Source of the DNA: Eubacterium sp. TM05-53
Lineage (GTDB): Bacteria; Bacillota_I; Bacilli_A; Erysipelotrichales; Erysipelotrichaceae
Direction of reading: 5' to 3'
DNA: 35,206 nucleotides
Assembly (NCBI RefSeq): GCF_003436425.1
Contig: NZ_QSPK01000021.1
Span: 1-35,206, forward strand
Position 1 is the first letter of the stretch. Every line of letters begins with the position of its first letter. The notes under the pieces are model-generated. The model saw only the letters and a list, made by a program, of their open reading frames with translations. It had not been told where the DNA came from and ran no database searches. This document shows, in pieces, positions 24,118 through 32,819 of this stretch. Position numbers and translations under genes: made by a program.

Positions 24118-24666
24118 ATGGAACCGAATGAATGGCAAAAGTACAAAAACAAGAAGTCGACGGAGTACACACAGAAAATAACGTCGCAGGCTAGAATTGC
24201 TGAAGAACAACTGTTAGAGGGTTTAAATGAAAGTGAGGTTTATGATTATATGCTTTCTAAACTGAATTTTTGTCAGAGGAAACAAATGTATTCGAGTTTA
24301 GAAGCTAAGGTGTATGTGAAAGTTGGCGACATATGCTTTACAGATTTTGGATTGGCCTATCTAAGTGAGGTTGGCTATCAGCATTTTGGTTTAGTGTTGG
24401 CAATGAAGAATGGGAAAATATTTGTAGTACCTATGAGTGGGAATAGTAGTGCATATCATAGGGCGTATGATCCTGTATCCCATATGGGAAAGCGTCATTT
24501 GATGCGTTTACCAGAAATTGAGGGCTTAAATAAGGCGAGTGTATTATTCTTAAATGATGCGAAATGGATCAATTCGGCGCGTGTGATTGATGTGAAGGCG
24601 CATATTGATCCGAATTCTCACTTGTTTGATAAAATAAAAAAATGTGTTATGCAAATGATGCTATAA
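24118..24666 (+). CDS. MazF/PemK-fold-like protein of unknown function
   Basis: The 182-residue protein has a helical N-terminus (1-62) and then a MazF/PemK-like beta-barrel pattern: VKVGDICFTDFG (68-78), EVGYQHFGLVLA (84-95), IFVVPMSGN (101-109) and ASVLFLNDAKWINSARVID (140-158). These align with the RGDI, SEQGGxRPVLV, VIVAPITS and SVVLVDQ segments of MazF toxins. The MazF arginine before PVLV is a histidine here, so RNase activity is doubtful. No antitoxin gene is alongside; it sits in a housekeeping row just before tilS, ending 8 bp before the tilS start. A PemK-like RNA-binding or domesticated role is possible. Confidence 0.65.
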   Translation: MEPNEWQKYKNKKSTEYTQKITSQARIAEEQLLEGLNESEVYDYMLSKLNFCQRKQMYSSLEAKVYVKVGDICFTDFGLAYLSEVGYQHFGLVLAMKNGKIFVVPMSGNSSAYHRAYDPVSHMGKRHLMRLPEIEGLNKASVLFLNDAKWINSARVIDVKAHIDPNSHLFDKIKKCVMQMML

Positions 24667-24667
24667 T
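24659..24667 (+). promoter_or_regulatory. Extended -10 promoter directly before tilS
   Basis: TGC-TATAAT covers the stop codon of the upstream gene and ends 6 bp before the tilS ATG. Transcription from it would begin at about the start codon. AGGA sits only 2 nt from the ATG and is unlikely to act alone. Confidence 0.55.
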
Positions 24668-24673
24668 AGGAAC

Positions 24674-25858
24674 ATGTCAAAATGTGTAGTAGCCTGTTCA
24701 GGTGGACCTGACAGTATGGCTTTATTAGATCAATTGAATAAACAAGGCAAGGACATTGTCGTTGCACATGTGAATTATAAACATCGCGATACGGCAGATA
24801 GGGATGAGAAAATAGTGAAGGAATATTGTAAAAAATATGATATTCCTGTTCGTGTTTTATATCCGGTGCATGAGAAAGGAAATTTTCAGGCGTGGGCAAG
24901 AGATGTTCGTTATGCTTTTTTTGAAGAAGTGGCAGATGAATTTGATACGAAATTATTATATGTGGCACATCAGATGGATGATGTGATTGAGACGTATTTG
25001 TTTCAGAAAAATCGAAATATGATTTGTGACTGGTATGGCTTAAAAGAAAAGAGTGTGAGGCATGGATATCAAATCATTCGGCCTTTACTGAATTTCACAA
25101 AGAGTGAATTGCAGCAATACTGTAATGATAATGGCGTTTCTTTTGGAATTGATGAATCGAATTTAACCAATCACTATACGCGTAATGTGATTCGTCATAC
25201 ACAAATCGAAAAGATGAATCGTAATGAAAAGGAAGAATGGATTTTAAAGATTCAAAATGAGAATGATTTTTGGCAAATAAAAAGAGCAGGCATAGAAGAT
25301 TTTTTAAAGAATTGGAATAGGAATGTCGATTCTTTATTGAATCAAGAAGATGGCTGGCTTTATTTAGATACTTTCTTATTTCAGGCTTTGAGCCATCATT
25401 TCTCTAGGAAATACATGGAAGAGTTGTGTGTCCAATTAAAGGGAAATGTGCTGATTGAAATAGAGGATCATTTATTGGAAAGGCATAATGAAAAGTTGTA
25501 TTTAATGCCAAAACCACAGAATGTGTATTATACATTGAATGAATTGGAGTATAAAGATTATAAAGAATTCTCTATTATGAATCATGGCCAAACAATTGAG
25601 TCTTTTAGTGTGGAGGCATCTGACTTTCCTTTGGTGGTGCGTCATGTTAAAGTGAATGACGTAATTTCGATGCGTTTTGGAAATAAGAATGTACATCGTT
25701 TCTTTGTGGATCGAAAAATCTGCAAGATATACCGAAAATATTGGCTGGTTGTGGAAAATAATGCAGGAAAAGTTATTTTCGTACCAGGCCTTGGATGTGA
25801 TGTAGAACATTATTCACAAAATCAACAGTTCTATTTTAAAATGAATGGTCTAGATTAA
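24674..25858 (+). CDS. tilS: tRNA(Ile)-lysidine synthase
   Basis: The 394-residue N-type PP-loop enzyme converts C34 of the CAU-anticodon isoleucine tRNA to lysidine, allowing AUA decoding. The signature SGGPDS is at 9-14; the following VAHVNYKHR and VAHQMDD are further ATP and catalytic contacts. A C-terminal TilS domain with VRHVKVNDVISMR and KIYRKYWLVV completes it. The length is slightly below Bacillus TilS (about 470). The start is fixed by the upstream stop and the tight -10 box. The neighbours hpt and ftsH follow in the canonical order. Confidence 0.94.
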   Translation: MSKCVVACSGGPDSMALLDQLNKQGKDIVVAHVNYKHRDTADRDEKIVKEYCKKYDIPVRVLYPVHEKGNFQAWARDVRYAFFEEVADEFDTKLLYVAHQMDDVIETYLFQKNRNMICDWYGLKEKSVRHGYQIIRPLLNFTKSELQQYCNDNGVSFGIDESNLTNHYTRNVIRHTQIEKMNRNEKEEWILKIQNENDFWQIKRAGIEDFLKNWNRNVDSLLNQEDGWLYLDTFLFQALSHHFSRKYMEELCVQLKGNVLIEIEDHLLERHNEKLYLMPKPQNVYYTLNELEYKDYKEFSIMNHGQTIESFSVEASDFPLVVRHVKVNDVISMRFGNKNVHRFFVDRKICKIYRKYWLVVENNAGKVIFVPGLGCDVEHYSQNQQFYFKMNGLD

Positions 25859-25865
25859 ATGTTTA

Positions 25866-25874
25866 TGTTACAAT
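25866..25874 (+). promoter_or_regulatory. Extended -10 promoter of hpt
   Basis: TGT-TACAAT ends 30 bp before the hpt ATG, just after the tilS stop, leaving room for the strong AAGGAG site. Confidence 0.5.
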
Positions 25875-25904
25875 GTTTAGGTAACTTAAGGAGAAAAACA
25901 CCAT

Positions 25905-26447
25905 ATGATAGCTCAAGATATTGAAAAAATTTTATTAAGTGAAGAAGAAATCGAAAACCGTTGTGTGGAACTAGCACATCAAATAGAAGAAGATTATAAG
26001 GAATCTGGAGAAACTCCAATCGTAGTTGGATTGTTAAGGGGAAGCGTTCCTTTTATGGCTGAATTAATCAAGCGTTTTGAATTTCCATGTGAAATTGATT
26101 TTATGTCCGTTAGTTCATACGATGGAACAGAATCAATTGGAGATGTTCGTATTTTAAAGGATATGGATCTATCTTGTAAGAATCGTTCTATTTTAGTTGT
26201 AGAAGATATTATTGATACAGGTAGAACTTTAGTTGAAGTAAAGAAAATGTTTAAGAATAAAGGTTGTCTAGATGTTCGTTGTGTAACATTGTTAGATAAA
26301 CCAAGCCGTCGTGTTTGTGAAATTGAAGCGGATTACGTTGGTTTTGAGGTGCCAAATGAATTTGTGGTTGGATACGGATTGGATTACAACCAGAAATATC
26401 GTAACTTACCATTTGTTGGCGTTTTAAAACCTGAAATTTATCAGTAG
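25905..26447 (+). CDS. hpt: Hypoxanthine phosphoribosyltransferase
   Basis: The 180-residue type I PRTase salvages hypoxanthine or guanine to the nucleotide. The PRPP loop ILVVEDIIDTGRTL is at 96-109, with the flexible loop near SSYDGT (70-74) and an invariant LLRGS at 43-47. The length is standard. AAGGAGAAAA precedes the ATG. It ends 10 bp before ftsH, so the two are probably co-transcribed. Together with the NCS2 permease at 8.7-10 kb it gives the cell a purine uptake and salvage route. Confidence 0.95.
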   Translation: MIAQDIEKILLSEEEIENRCVELAHQIEEDYKESGETPIVVGLLRGSVPFMAELIKRFEFPCEIDFMSVSSYDGTESIGDVRILKDMDLSCKNRSILVVEDIIDTGRTLVEVKKMFKNKGCLDVRCVTLLDKPSRRVCEIEADYVGFEVPNEFVVGYGLDYNQKYRNLPFVGVLKPEIYQ

Positions 26448-26457
26448 GAGGAAGATT

Positions 26458-28413
26458 ATGAAGAAGTGGTTAAATTATTTACCAACCATCTTCATTTTAT
26501 CAATTGTATTATCATTAGTTTTTTATAGTTCACAGGGCAGTACTGTACAAATGAATTATACACAATTTGAGAAAATTGTAGATGAAGTTGACTTTAAGAA
26601 GAGTTCTATGACAATTAGTTCCACTGTTATTCAGTTGGAAGGTACTTATGAGCAGAACTCAAAGACAATTGGATACAAGGTTATAGTTCCAAGAACAGAA
26701 AAGAATATTGAGAAGTTGGAAAAGGATTTGCAACGTAATGGTGGAAAGCTAACAGTAGAAGATCCAAACCAAGGAAGTGTATGGATTTCTATTCTTTCTC
26801 AAATCATTCCATTCTTGATTATTGCGGTATTCTTCTACTTCATGTTTTCTAAAATGGGCGGTGGAGGCAATAATAAAGCCTTTGAATTCGCAAAATCAAA
26901 AGCTCGTGTTGAATCGAATGTAAAAGTTCGTTTTAAAGATGTTGCGGGTTGTGAAGAAGAAAAAGAAGAAGTAAAAGAAATTATCGATTACTTACGTTCA
27001 CCAAAGAAATTTACAGATATGGGAGCACATATTCCTAAGGGAATCTTGATGGTTGGTCCTCCAGGAACTGGTAAAACTTTATTGGCAAAAGCCGTAGCTG
27101 GAGAAGCCAATGTTCCATTCTTCTCGATTTCAGGTTCTGACTTCGTTGAAATGTTTGTCGGAACAGGTGCGAGTCGTGTTCGTGACATGTTTAAGACAGC
27201 ACAAAAGAGTGCGCCATGCATCATTTTTATTGATGAAATCGATGCCGTTGGACGTCAGCGTGGAGCTGGTATGGGTGGCGGAAACGATGAGCGTGAACAA
27301 ACATTGAACCAATTATTGGTTGAAATGGATGGTATGACAGATAATGCGGGTATTGTGGTGATTGCGGCTACAAACCGTCCAGATGTATTGGACCCTGCTT
27401 TACTTCGTAGTGGTCGTTTCGATCGTCGTGTTACTGTTAGTTTGCCAGATATTAAGGGCCGTGAAGCTATTTTACAGGTACATGCTCGTAACAAGAAATT
27501 GGCGAGTGATGTTTCACTTGCAAATTTGGCAAAACGTACGCCTGGATTCTCTGGTGCAGATTTAGCTAACGTATTGAATGAAGGTGCTATTTTAGCGGTT
27601 CGTAAAAATGAATCTAAGGTTACAATGACGGATTTAGATGAAGCTATTGACCGTGTTATGATGGGACCTGCGAAAAAGAGTAAAAAATATACAGAAAAAG
27701 ATAAAATTCTTGTGGCCTACCATGAAGCGGGACATGCCGTTATTGGTTTAAAACTTGAAGATGCAGATATGGTTCAGAAAGTTACAATTATTCCTCGTGG
27801 AGATGCGGGTGGATATAACTTGATGACACCTCGTGAAGAGAAATACTTCCATAGAAAATCTGAATTTATTGCGCAGATCACTGGTTTACTTGGTGGTCGT
27901 ACAGCTGAAGAGATCCAATTTGGTGAAATCAGTGCGGGTGCTGTAAATGATATTGAAAAATTAACAGAAATTGCCAAAAATATGGTTCGTGTATATGGTA
28001 TGTCTAGTTTAGGTCCTATCCAATATGCGGATCCTCAAGGAAATGTCTTCTTAGGAAGAGATTATACAAAGGGTAGTGATTATTCTGCAGGTGTAGCGGC
28101 TGAAATTGATAAAGAAGTTCGTGCGATTGTAGATGAGTGTCATGAAAATTGTCGTAAGATTTTAACTGAAAACAAAGATTTGTTGGATTTGATCGCGAAC
28201 AATTTGTATGAACATGAAACATTAACAAATGAAGAAATCACGAACTTAATGAATTATGGACAATTAACAGATCCTAATGTTGAAACAAGTGAAGAAGAGG
28301 AAAAACCAGAACAAGAAGTAGTTCAAGTTCCAGAGATTCCAGAAACTCCAAGTGGTGTTGACCAAAAGGATTTGGACGATGCGTTCAATGAATTAACTAA
28401 GAAAAAAGATTAA
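26458..28413 (+). CDS. ftsH: ATP-dependent zinc metalloprotease FtsH
   Basis: The 651-residue membrane AAA+ protease degrades damaged membrane and short-lived proteins. Membrane segments lie at about 5-25 and 110-130. Walker A GPPGTGKT is at 200-207, Walker B IIFIDEID at 255-262, the second region of homology around 305-320, and the zinc site HEAGH at 422-426. The C-terminal tail is acidic, with an EEEEKPEQE run. AGGAGGAAG is the ribosome site. Position after hpt is the common Firmicutes arrangement. A terminator follows. Confidence 0.98.
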   Translation: MKKWLNYLPTIFILSIVLSLVFYSSQGSTVQMNYTQFEKIVDEVDFKKSSMTISSTVIQLEGTYEQNSKTIGYKVIVPRTEKNIEKLEKDLQRNGGKLTVEDPNQGSVWISILSQIIPFLIIAVFFYFMFSKMGGGGNNKAFEFAKSKARVESNVKVRFKDVAGCEEEKEEVKEIIDYLRSPKKFTDMGAHIPKGILMVGPPGTGKTLLAKAVAGEANVPFFSISGSDFVEMFVGTGASRVRDMFKTAQKSAPCIIFIDEIDAVGRQRGAGMGGGNDEREQTLNQLLVEMDGMTDNAGIVVIAATNRPDVLDPALLRSGRFDRRVTVSLPDIKGREAILQVHARNKKLASDVSLANLAKRTPGFSGADLANVLNEGAILAVRKNESKVTMTDLDEAIDRVMMGPAKKSKKYTEKDKILVAYHEAGHAVIGLKLEDADMVQKVTIIPRGDAGGYNLMTPREEKYFHRKSEFIAQITGLLGGRTAEEIQFGEISAGAVNDIEKLTEIAKNMVRVYGMSSLGPIQYADPQGNVFLGRDYTKGSDYSAGVAAEIDKEVRAIVDECHENCRKILTENKDLLDLIANNLYEHETLTNEEITNLMNYGQLTDPNVETSEEEEKPEQEVVQVPEIPETPSGVDQKDLDDAFNELTKKKD

Positions 28414-28422
28414 TTACACATT

Positions 28423-28446
28423 AAAGCCATCGATTGATGGCTTTTA
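28423..28446 (+). terminator. Intrinsic terminator after ftsH
   Basis: AAAGCCATC (28423-28431) pairs with GATGGCTTT (28436-28444) around a GATT loop, followed by further T and A residues. It lies 10 bp past the ftsH stop. Confidence 0.75.
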
Positions 28447-28453
28447 GTTTGGC

Positions 28454-28482
28454 TTGAAATGGATACAAGAATTCAGTAGAAT
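28454..28482 (+). promoter_or_regulatory. Sigma-A promoter of hslO-dusB
   Basis: TTGAAA (28454-28459) and TAGAAT (28477-28482) are spaced exactly 17 bp apart, 31 bp before the hslO ATG and just after the ftsH terminator. Confidence 0.75.
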
Positions 28483-28513
28483 GGTGCTAGTGAATTTTAT
28501 CGTGGAGGATATT

Positions 28514-29398
28514 ATGAAAGATCAACTATTAAAAGCTCTTGTTTTAAATGAGCATGTTCGTTTATATATTGTGCGCACAACTGACTTAGTACAGGAAGCG
28601 CAGGATCGTTTTGATTTACATTCATGTGCTTGTGCAGCTTTAGGAAGAACTTTATCTGTGGCAAGTATGATGGGTGCTATGTTGAAATCAGAAGAAGAAA
28701 TGTTGTCAATCACAATCAATGGACATGGTCCAATTGGTTCTATTGTGGTAGATGCATATGCGAATGGAAATGTTCGTGGGTTTGTTTCAAATCCACATGT
28801 AGAGGATGTTTTGATTCGCCCAGGAAAATTAAATGTAGGAGCTGTTGTCGGTACAGATGGAACTTTAACAGTTACTAAAGATTTAAGTATGGAAGAAAAC
28901 TTTTCTGGTTCGGTTGAGTTGCAGAGTGGTGAAATTGGGGATGATTTTGCTTATTACTTCACTTTGTCTGAACAAACACCAACAGCTGTATCATGTGGAG
29001 TTTTAATAGGAACGGATGGTCGTGTTGCCAGTGCGGGTGCCATGATTCTACAAATGCTTCCAGATGCGACAGAAACAGATATTTCTATTTGTGAACACGT
29101 ACTTGAAGGGTTGAAACCAATGAGTACTTTAATTCAAGAATATGATGATTCAAGTTTAGAAGATTTGGCAAATGACATGTTTGAAGATGCGAAGATTTTA
29201 ACGACACAACCAGTGGCTTATGATTGTCCTTGTTCAAAGGTACGTATGGCTAGAGCTTTGGGAACTATAAAAAAATCAGATGTTTTAGAGATGGCTGATA
29301 AAGAGCATGGTTGTGAAATCACATGTAATTTCTGTAATGAAACATATCATTTCACAGAAGAAGAATTAAGAGCGATTGCGAGTAAGATGCATGATTAA
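28514..29398 (+). CDS. hslO: Redox-regulated chaperone Hsp33
   Basis: The 294-residue Hsp33 is a holdase activated by oxidation. The C-terminal zinc site has C238 and C240 in CPCSKVRMAR and C271 and C274 in CNFC, the four switch cysteines. The N-terminal core has SITINGHGPIGSIVVDA and GAVVGTDGTLTVTKDL. I chose ATG at 28514, with GGAGG upstream; the frame also opens 60 bp earlier without a site. It overlaps dusB by 8 bp, so oxidative-stress folding and tRNA modification are co-expressed here. Confidence 0.96.
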   Translation: MKDQLLKALVLNEHVRLYIVRTTDLVQEAQDRFDLHSCACAALGRTLSVASMMGAMLKSEEEMLSITINGHGPIGSIVVDAYANGNVRGFVSNPHVEDVLIRPGKLNVGAVVGTDGTLTVTKDLSMEENFSGSVELQSGEIGDDFAYYFTLSEQTPTAVSCGVLIGTDGRVASAGAMILQMLPDATETDISICEHVLEGLKPMSTLIQEYDDSSLEDLANDMFEDAKILTTQPVAYDCPCSKVRMARALGTIKKSDVLEMADKEHGCEITCNFCNETYHFTEEELRAIASKMHD

Positions 29399-30356
29399 GA
29401 TTGGAAATGTAGAAATCGAAAATCCGGTTGTGATTGCACCAATGGCAGGTATTAGTAATATCGCATTTCGTAGAATTGCGAAACGCTTTGGAGCTGGTTT
29501 AGTTTGTAATGAAATGGTAAGTGATAAAGCTTTATACTATGATTCATTGAAGACGAAACAAATGTGTGCCATCGATGAAAATGAACATCCTGTATCTTTC
29601 CAATTGTTTGGTCATGATATTGATACGGTTGTGTATGCAGCTAAATATTTGGATACGCAAACAGATTGTGACATTATTGACTTTAATATGGGGTGTCCCG
29701 TAAACAAGGTTATCAAAGCCCAGGCAGGAAGCTTTTTAATGAAGGATATTGATTATGCCAAAGAACTTGTATCGAATATTGTACAAAATGTAAATAAGCC
29801 AGTAACAGTAAAGATGCGTTTAGGCTTTGATATGTATCATATTAATTGCGTTGAAATGGCGAAGGCTATGGAGAGTGTGGGCGTTAGTGCTGTTGCAGTG
29901 CATGGTCGTACGCGTAATCAGATGTATGAAGGAAAAGCAGACTGGTCTTATATTAAGCAAGTAAAAGAAGCGGTATCTATTCCTGTTATCGGGAATGGTG
30001 ATGTCCGTAGTGTAGAAGATTTTCACCGTATGATGAATGAAACAGGTTGTGATGCGGTTATGCTAGGTCGAGGAATTGTAGGTAATCCATTCTTGATTCA
30101 AGAATGTGTGGATTCAATTACAGGACAGAAACATGAATTTTCAATGGAAGATCGTATTGAAATTTGTATGGATCATGCCAAAGGATTAGCGGATACAAAA
30201 GGTGAAAAAGTAGCTATTCGTGAAATGCGAGGTTTGGCTAGCTGGTATTTAAAGGGACTTCCTAGTTCAAGAATCTTTAAAAATGAGATGTCACAAATGA
30301 ACACATTAGAAGATTTAGAAAATATATTACGTCAATTCATGGAGGTGCAGCGTTAG
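29391..30356 (+). CDS. dusB: tRNA-dihydrouridine synthase DusB
   Basis: The 321-residue FMN enzyme reduces uridine in tRNA. Visible are the FMN-contact VVIAPMAGISNIAFR at 13-27, EMVSDKAL, the catalytic C102 in NMGCPVNK, KMRLGFD, VHGRTRNQMYEGKADW and the second phosphate site GNGDV plus MLGRGIVGNPF. I chose ATG at 29391 inside the end of hslO; the ribosome site is weak, so coupled translation is likely. A TTG 15 bp earlier is an alternative. The stop lies in the loop of the following terminator. Confidence 0.94.
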   Translation: MIKIGNVEIENPVVIAPMAGISNIAFRRIAKRFGAGLVCNEMVSDKALYYDSLKTKQMCAIDENEHPVSFQLFGHDIDTVVYAAKYLDTQTDCDIIDFNMGCPVNKVIKAQAGSFLMKDIDYAKELVSNIVQNVNKPVTVKMRLGFDMYHINCVEMAKAMESVGVSAVAVHGRTRNQMYEGKADWSYIKQVKEAVSIPVIGNGDVRSVEDFHRMMNETGCDAVMLGRGIVGNPFLIQECVDSITGQKHEFSMEDRIEICMDHAKGLADTKGEKVAIREMRGLASWYLKGLPSSRIFKNEMSQMNTLEDLENILRQFMEVQR

Positions 30357-30369
30357 TTGCATCTTTTTT
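30344..30369 (+). terminator. Intrinsic terminator overlapping the dusB stop
   Basis: GGTGCA (30344-30349) pairs with TGCATC (30358-30363), including one G-T pair, and is followed by six T residues. The dusB stop codon is in the loop. Confidence 0.65.
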
Positions 30370-30376
30370 GATAATT

Positions 30377-30390
30377 GGTAAGCGTTTTCA
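30377..30390 (+). promoter_or_regulatory. cre-like catabolite control site before glgB
   Basis: GGTAAGCGTTTTCA matches the Bacillus cre consensus TGWNANCGNTNWCA at all but the first base. It lies 70-83 bp upstream of the glgB start, upstream of a TATAAA-like -10 at 30430. CcpA-type control of glycogen or glucan branching would make sense, but no ccpA is visible in this window. Confidence 0.45.
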
Positions 30391-30459
30391 AAATCTGAAA
30401 AATACACTTTAAGTTTCTTGCGTTCCGGTATAAAATATATATACGGAGGTTATATCGTT

Positions 30460-32286
30460 ATGGATCAAAGAAAGACAAAAGCCTTTTTTGAAGGGCGTGA
30501 CATACATGCTTATAATATTTTTGGTGCACACCTAGAAGCTAATGGGGTTCGTTTCAGAGTGTATGCTCCAAACGCAAAGAATATTTCAGTTATTGGTACA
30601 TTTAATGACTGGGATGATCAAGCTAGTAAAATGAAAAAAGATAAACGTGGGATTTGGGAATGTTTTGTAGAAGGTGCAAAGGATAAGGATTCGTATAAAT
30701 ATCGTGTGTGGCAGGCAAATGGTGAATTGGTAGACAAAATGGATCCATATGCTTTTTATAGTGAATTAAGACCAAACACGGCAAGTATTGTATCAGATTT
30801 AAGCTACGATGGATGGACTGACAAAAAATGGTTGGATCAAAGGAATAAGGGCTTTGATTCTCCTGTGAATATTTATGAAATGCATGTTGGTTCATGGAGA
30901 AAAGATGATGAAAACGAAGAGTTTGTACAGTATCATGAAATAGAAAAGGAATTGATTGAACACTGTAAGAAACATCACTTTACACATGTTGAAGTCATGC
31001 CGCTATGTGAATACCCATTTGATGGTTCTTGGGGTTATCAATGTACGGGTTATTTTTCAAGTACTTCTCGTTATGGAACAAATCATGAATTAATGCACTT
31101 TGTGAATGCACTTCACGAAGCTGGAATTGGTGTCATCATGGATTTTGTGCCTGTACACTTTGTGAAGGATAATTACGCGTTAGGAATGTTTGATGGTACT
31201 CCTTTATATGAATATTCAAAACCGGAAGATGCGAATAGTGAATGGGGAACAGCTAACTTTAACTTATGGAAAGAAGAGGTTCGCTCATTCTTGATGTCTG
31301 CAGCCAATTTCTGGATAGATGTTTATCATGTGGATGGTTTAAGAATGGATGCGATCAGTAATGCGATTTTCTGGCATGGAAACAAGAATAATGGTGTGAA
31401 TGAAGGTGCATGTGATTTCATGAAACGTATGAATCACTTGTTGAATGAGGCGCATCAAGGAAAAATCATGTTGATTGCGGAAGATTCAAGCGATTTTCCT
31501 AATGTCACAAAGCCAAGTTATGCGGGTGGCTTAGGATTTGACTATAAGTGGGATCTAGGTTGGATGAATGATACATTATCTTATTTAAAAAGAGATCCAA
31601 TCTATCGTAAGTGGCATCACCATGACGTTACTTTCTCGATGGCTTATTTCTATTCAGAAAGATTTATCTTACCATTTAGTCATGATGAAGTTGTGCATGG
31701 TAAGGCAACCATTGTAGATAAAATGTGGGGAAGCTATGAAGATAAGTTTGCCCAGGCAAGAGCATTATATGTATATATGTTTACGCATCCTGGCAAGAAA
31801 TTGAATTTCATGGGTAATGAAATTGGTCAATTGCGTGAATGGGATGAACAAAAGAGCTGTGACTGGTTCTTGTTGGATTATCCAATGCATGATGCGTTTG
31901 AACACTTATGTGAAGACTTAGGTAAGATCTATACAGAAAATGATGCATTCTTTGATCAAGATTATGATCCAAGTCGTTTCTGTTGGATTGACGCAGATAA
32001 TGTAGGACAAAATACGTTCTCATTTATTCGTAGAGGTTCAAAGAAAGATTTCGTTATTATTATGAATTTCTCAACAAATCCATATGATCACCAACAGTTT
32101 GGTGTTCCTTGCAAAGGTAAATATAAAGAAATTTTGAATACAGAGTGGGATAAATACAACGGAAACTTAAAAGGTCATGCACCTCAAGAGGTGCAGGCAA
32201 TGCGTCTTACAAGACATAATCAGCCATATATGATCGAAGTAAATGTTCCTAGTTTTGGTGCCATGATTTATGAAGTTGAAAAGTGA
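30460..32286 (+). CDS. glgB: 1,4-alpha-glucan branching enzyme
   Basis: The 608-residue GH13 enzyme adds alpha-1,6 branches to glycogen. Residues 18-105 form a CBM48-type domain (RFRVYAPNAKNISVIGTFNDW). The barrel follows, with DFVPVHF, nucleophile D297 in DGLRMDAIS, acid E341 in LIAEDSS and D409 in FSHDEVVH. The C-terminal beta domain is complete. I chose ATG at 30460 with GGAGG 10 nt upstream; the frame opens 42 bp earlier. No glgA, glgC, glgP or glgD neighbours are present, so the gene is solitary here. The cre-like site suggests sugar control. Confidence 0.95.
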   Translation: MDQRKTKAFFEGRDIHAYNIFGAHLEANGVRFRVYAPNAKNISVIGTFNDWDDQASKMKKDKRGIWECFVEGAKDKDSYKYRVWQANGELVDKMDPYAFYSELRPNTASIVSDLSYDGWTDKKWLDQRNKGFDSPVNIYEMHVGSWRKDDENEEFVQYHEIEKELIEHCKKHHFTHVEVMPLCEYPFDGSWGYQCTGYFSSTSRYGTNHELMHFVNALHEAGIGVIMDFVPVHFVKDNYALGMFDGTPLYEYSKPEDANSEWGTANFNLWKEEVRSFLMSAANFWIDVYHVDGLRMDAISNAIFWHGNKNNGVNEGACDFMKRMNHLLNEAHQGKIMLIAEDSSDFPNVTKPSYAGGLGFDYKWDLGWMNDTLSYLKRDPIYRKWHHHDVTFSMAYFYSERFILPFSHDEVVHGKATIVDKMWGSYEDKFAQARALYVYMFTHPGKKLNFMGNEIGQLREWDEQKSCDWFLLDYPMHDAFEHLCEDLGKIYTENDAFFDQDYDPSRFCWIDADNVGQNTFSFIRRGSKKDFVIIMNFSTNPYDHQQFGVPCKGKYKEILNTEWDKYNGNLKGHAPQEVQAMRLTRHNQPYMIEVNVPSFGAMIYEVEK

Positions 32287-32308
32287 GATTGATTTCTCAC
32301 TTTTTTTT
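32279..32308 (+). terminator. Intrinsic terminator of glgB
   Basis: A 10-bp stem AAAAGTGAGA (32279-32288) with TCTCACTTTT (32295-32304) has a 6-nt loop and runs into eight T residues. The glgB stop is inside the left arm. Confidence 0.85.
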
Positions 32309-32336
32309 GGTGAAACTTCTTTTTTTTACGTATAAG
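32307..32336 (+). promoter_or_regulatory. Promoter of the 123-residue unknown gene
   Basis: TTGGTG (32307-32312) and TATAAG (32331-32336) are spaced 18 bp apart, 28 bp before the ATG. The -35 overlaps the T-tract of the glgB terminator. Confidence 0.45.
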
Positions 32337-32364
32337 AGAGTGTAGAAAAAAGGAGAACAAAAAA

Positions 32365-32736
32365 ATGGAAAAATTAGATGTAGAATTTGAACTGTTTCGT
32401 AAGCGAGTGTACAACTTGGAGATTCGTAGCTTTTATTTACTTTTATTGAATCGGGGTTGTGACATTAAAACTTTAAAAGCTTTGTTTTCGGATGTGGATG
32501 AAAAACTCGCTTTAAAGATGGATGGTATGTTTTATCGTGCTCAATCGGATCGAGTTCAAGAAGTGTTAGAGAAAGTAATCCAACAAGAAAAGACAAAAGC
32601 GAGGATGGATTGTTTTGAGAAACTATTTGAAAAAGGGATAGACATATTTGAAGCGTTGGAATTGATTGGGATTAGTCAAAATGACATAGAATTGATCAAT
32701 GATGCAGCTTATGTGTGGCAATATAAGCGTTTGTGA
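32365..32736 (+). CDS. Helical protein of unknown function (123 aa)
   Basis: I do not recognise this protein. It is predicted helical and soluble, rich in charged residues, with short repeated-looking helices: FELFRKRVYNLEIRSFYLLL, then FEKLFEKGIDIFEALELIG. The latter resembles the short helix-turn patterns of small DNA-binding or adaptor proteins, but no clear motif is present. AAAGGAG lies about 9 nt before ATG 32365. It has its own promoter and is followed by the transketolase pair after an 83-bp gap. It could regulate the neighbour, but there is no direct support. Confidence 0.65.
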   Translation: MEKLDVEFELFRKRVYNLEIRSFYLLLLNRGCDIKTLKALFSDVDEKLALKMDGMFYRAQSDRVQEVLEKVIQQEKTKARMDCFEKLFEKGIDIFEALELIGISQNDIELINDAAYVWQYKRL

Positions 32737-32744
32737 AATAATTG

Positions 32745-32778
32745 ACTTTTTGTAGGGGGGTGTATTGTGACAAAAAGT
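32745..32778. promoter_or_regulatory. 9-bp inverted repeat in the transketolase promoter region
   Basis: ACTTTTTGT (32745-32753) and ACAAAAAGT (32770-32778) are exact inverted repeats, with a 16-bp spacer containing six consecutive G residues. The right arm ends one base before the extended -10, and the left arm lies upstream of the -35 zone. This fits a repressor operator better than a terminator, as no T-run follows. Confidence 0.45.
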
Positions 32779-32779
32779 T

Positions 32780-32788
32780 TGTTATAAT
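32780..32788 (+). promoter_or_regulatory. Extended -10 promoter of the split transketolase
   Basis: TGT-TATAAT ends 31 bp before the ATG at 32820, with AAGGAG in between. Confidence 0.6.
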
Positions 32789-32819
32789 GTATGCGCAAAA
32801 AGGAGATAGCGTAAATATT

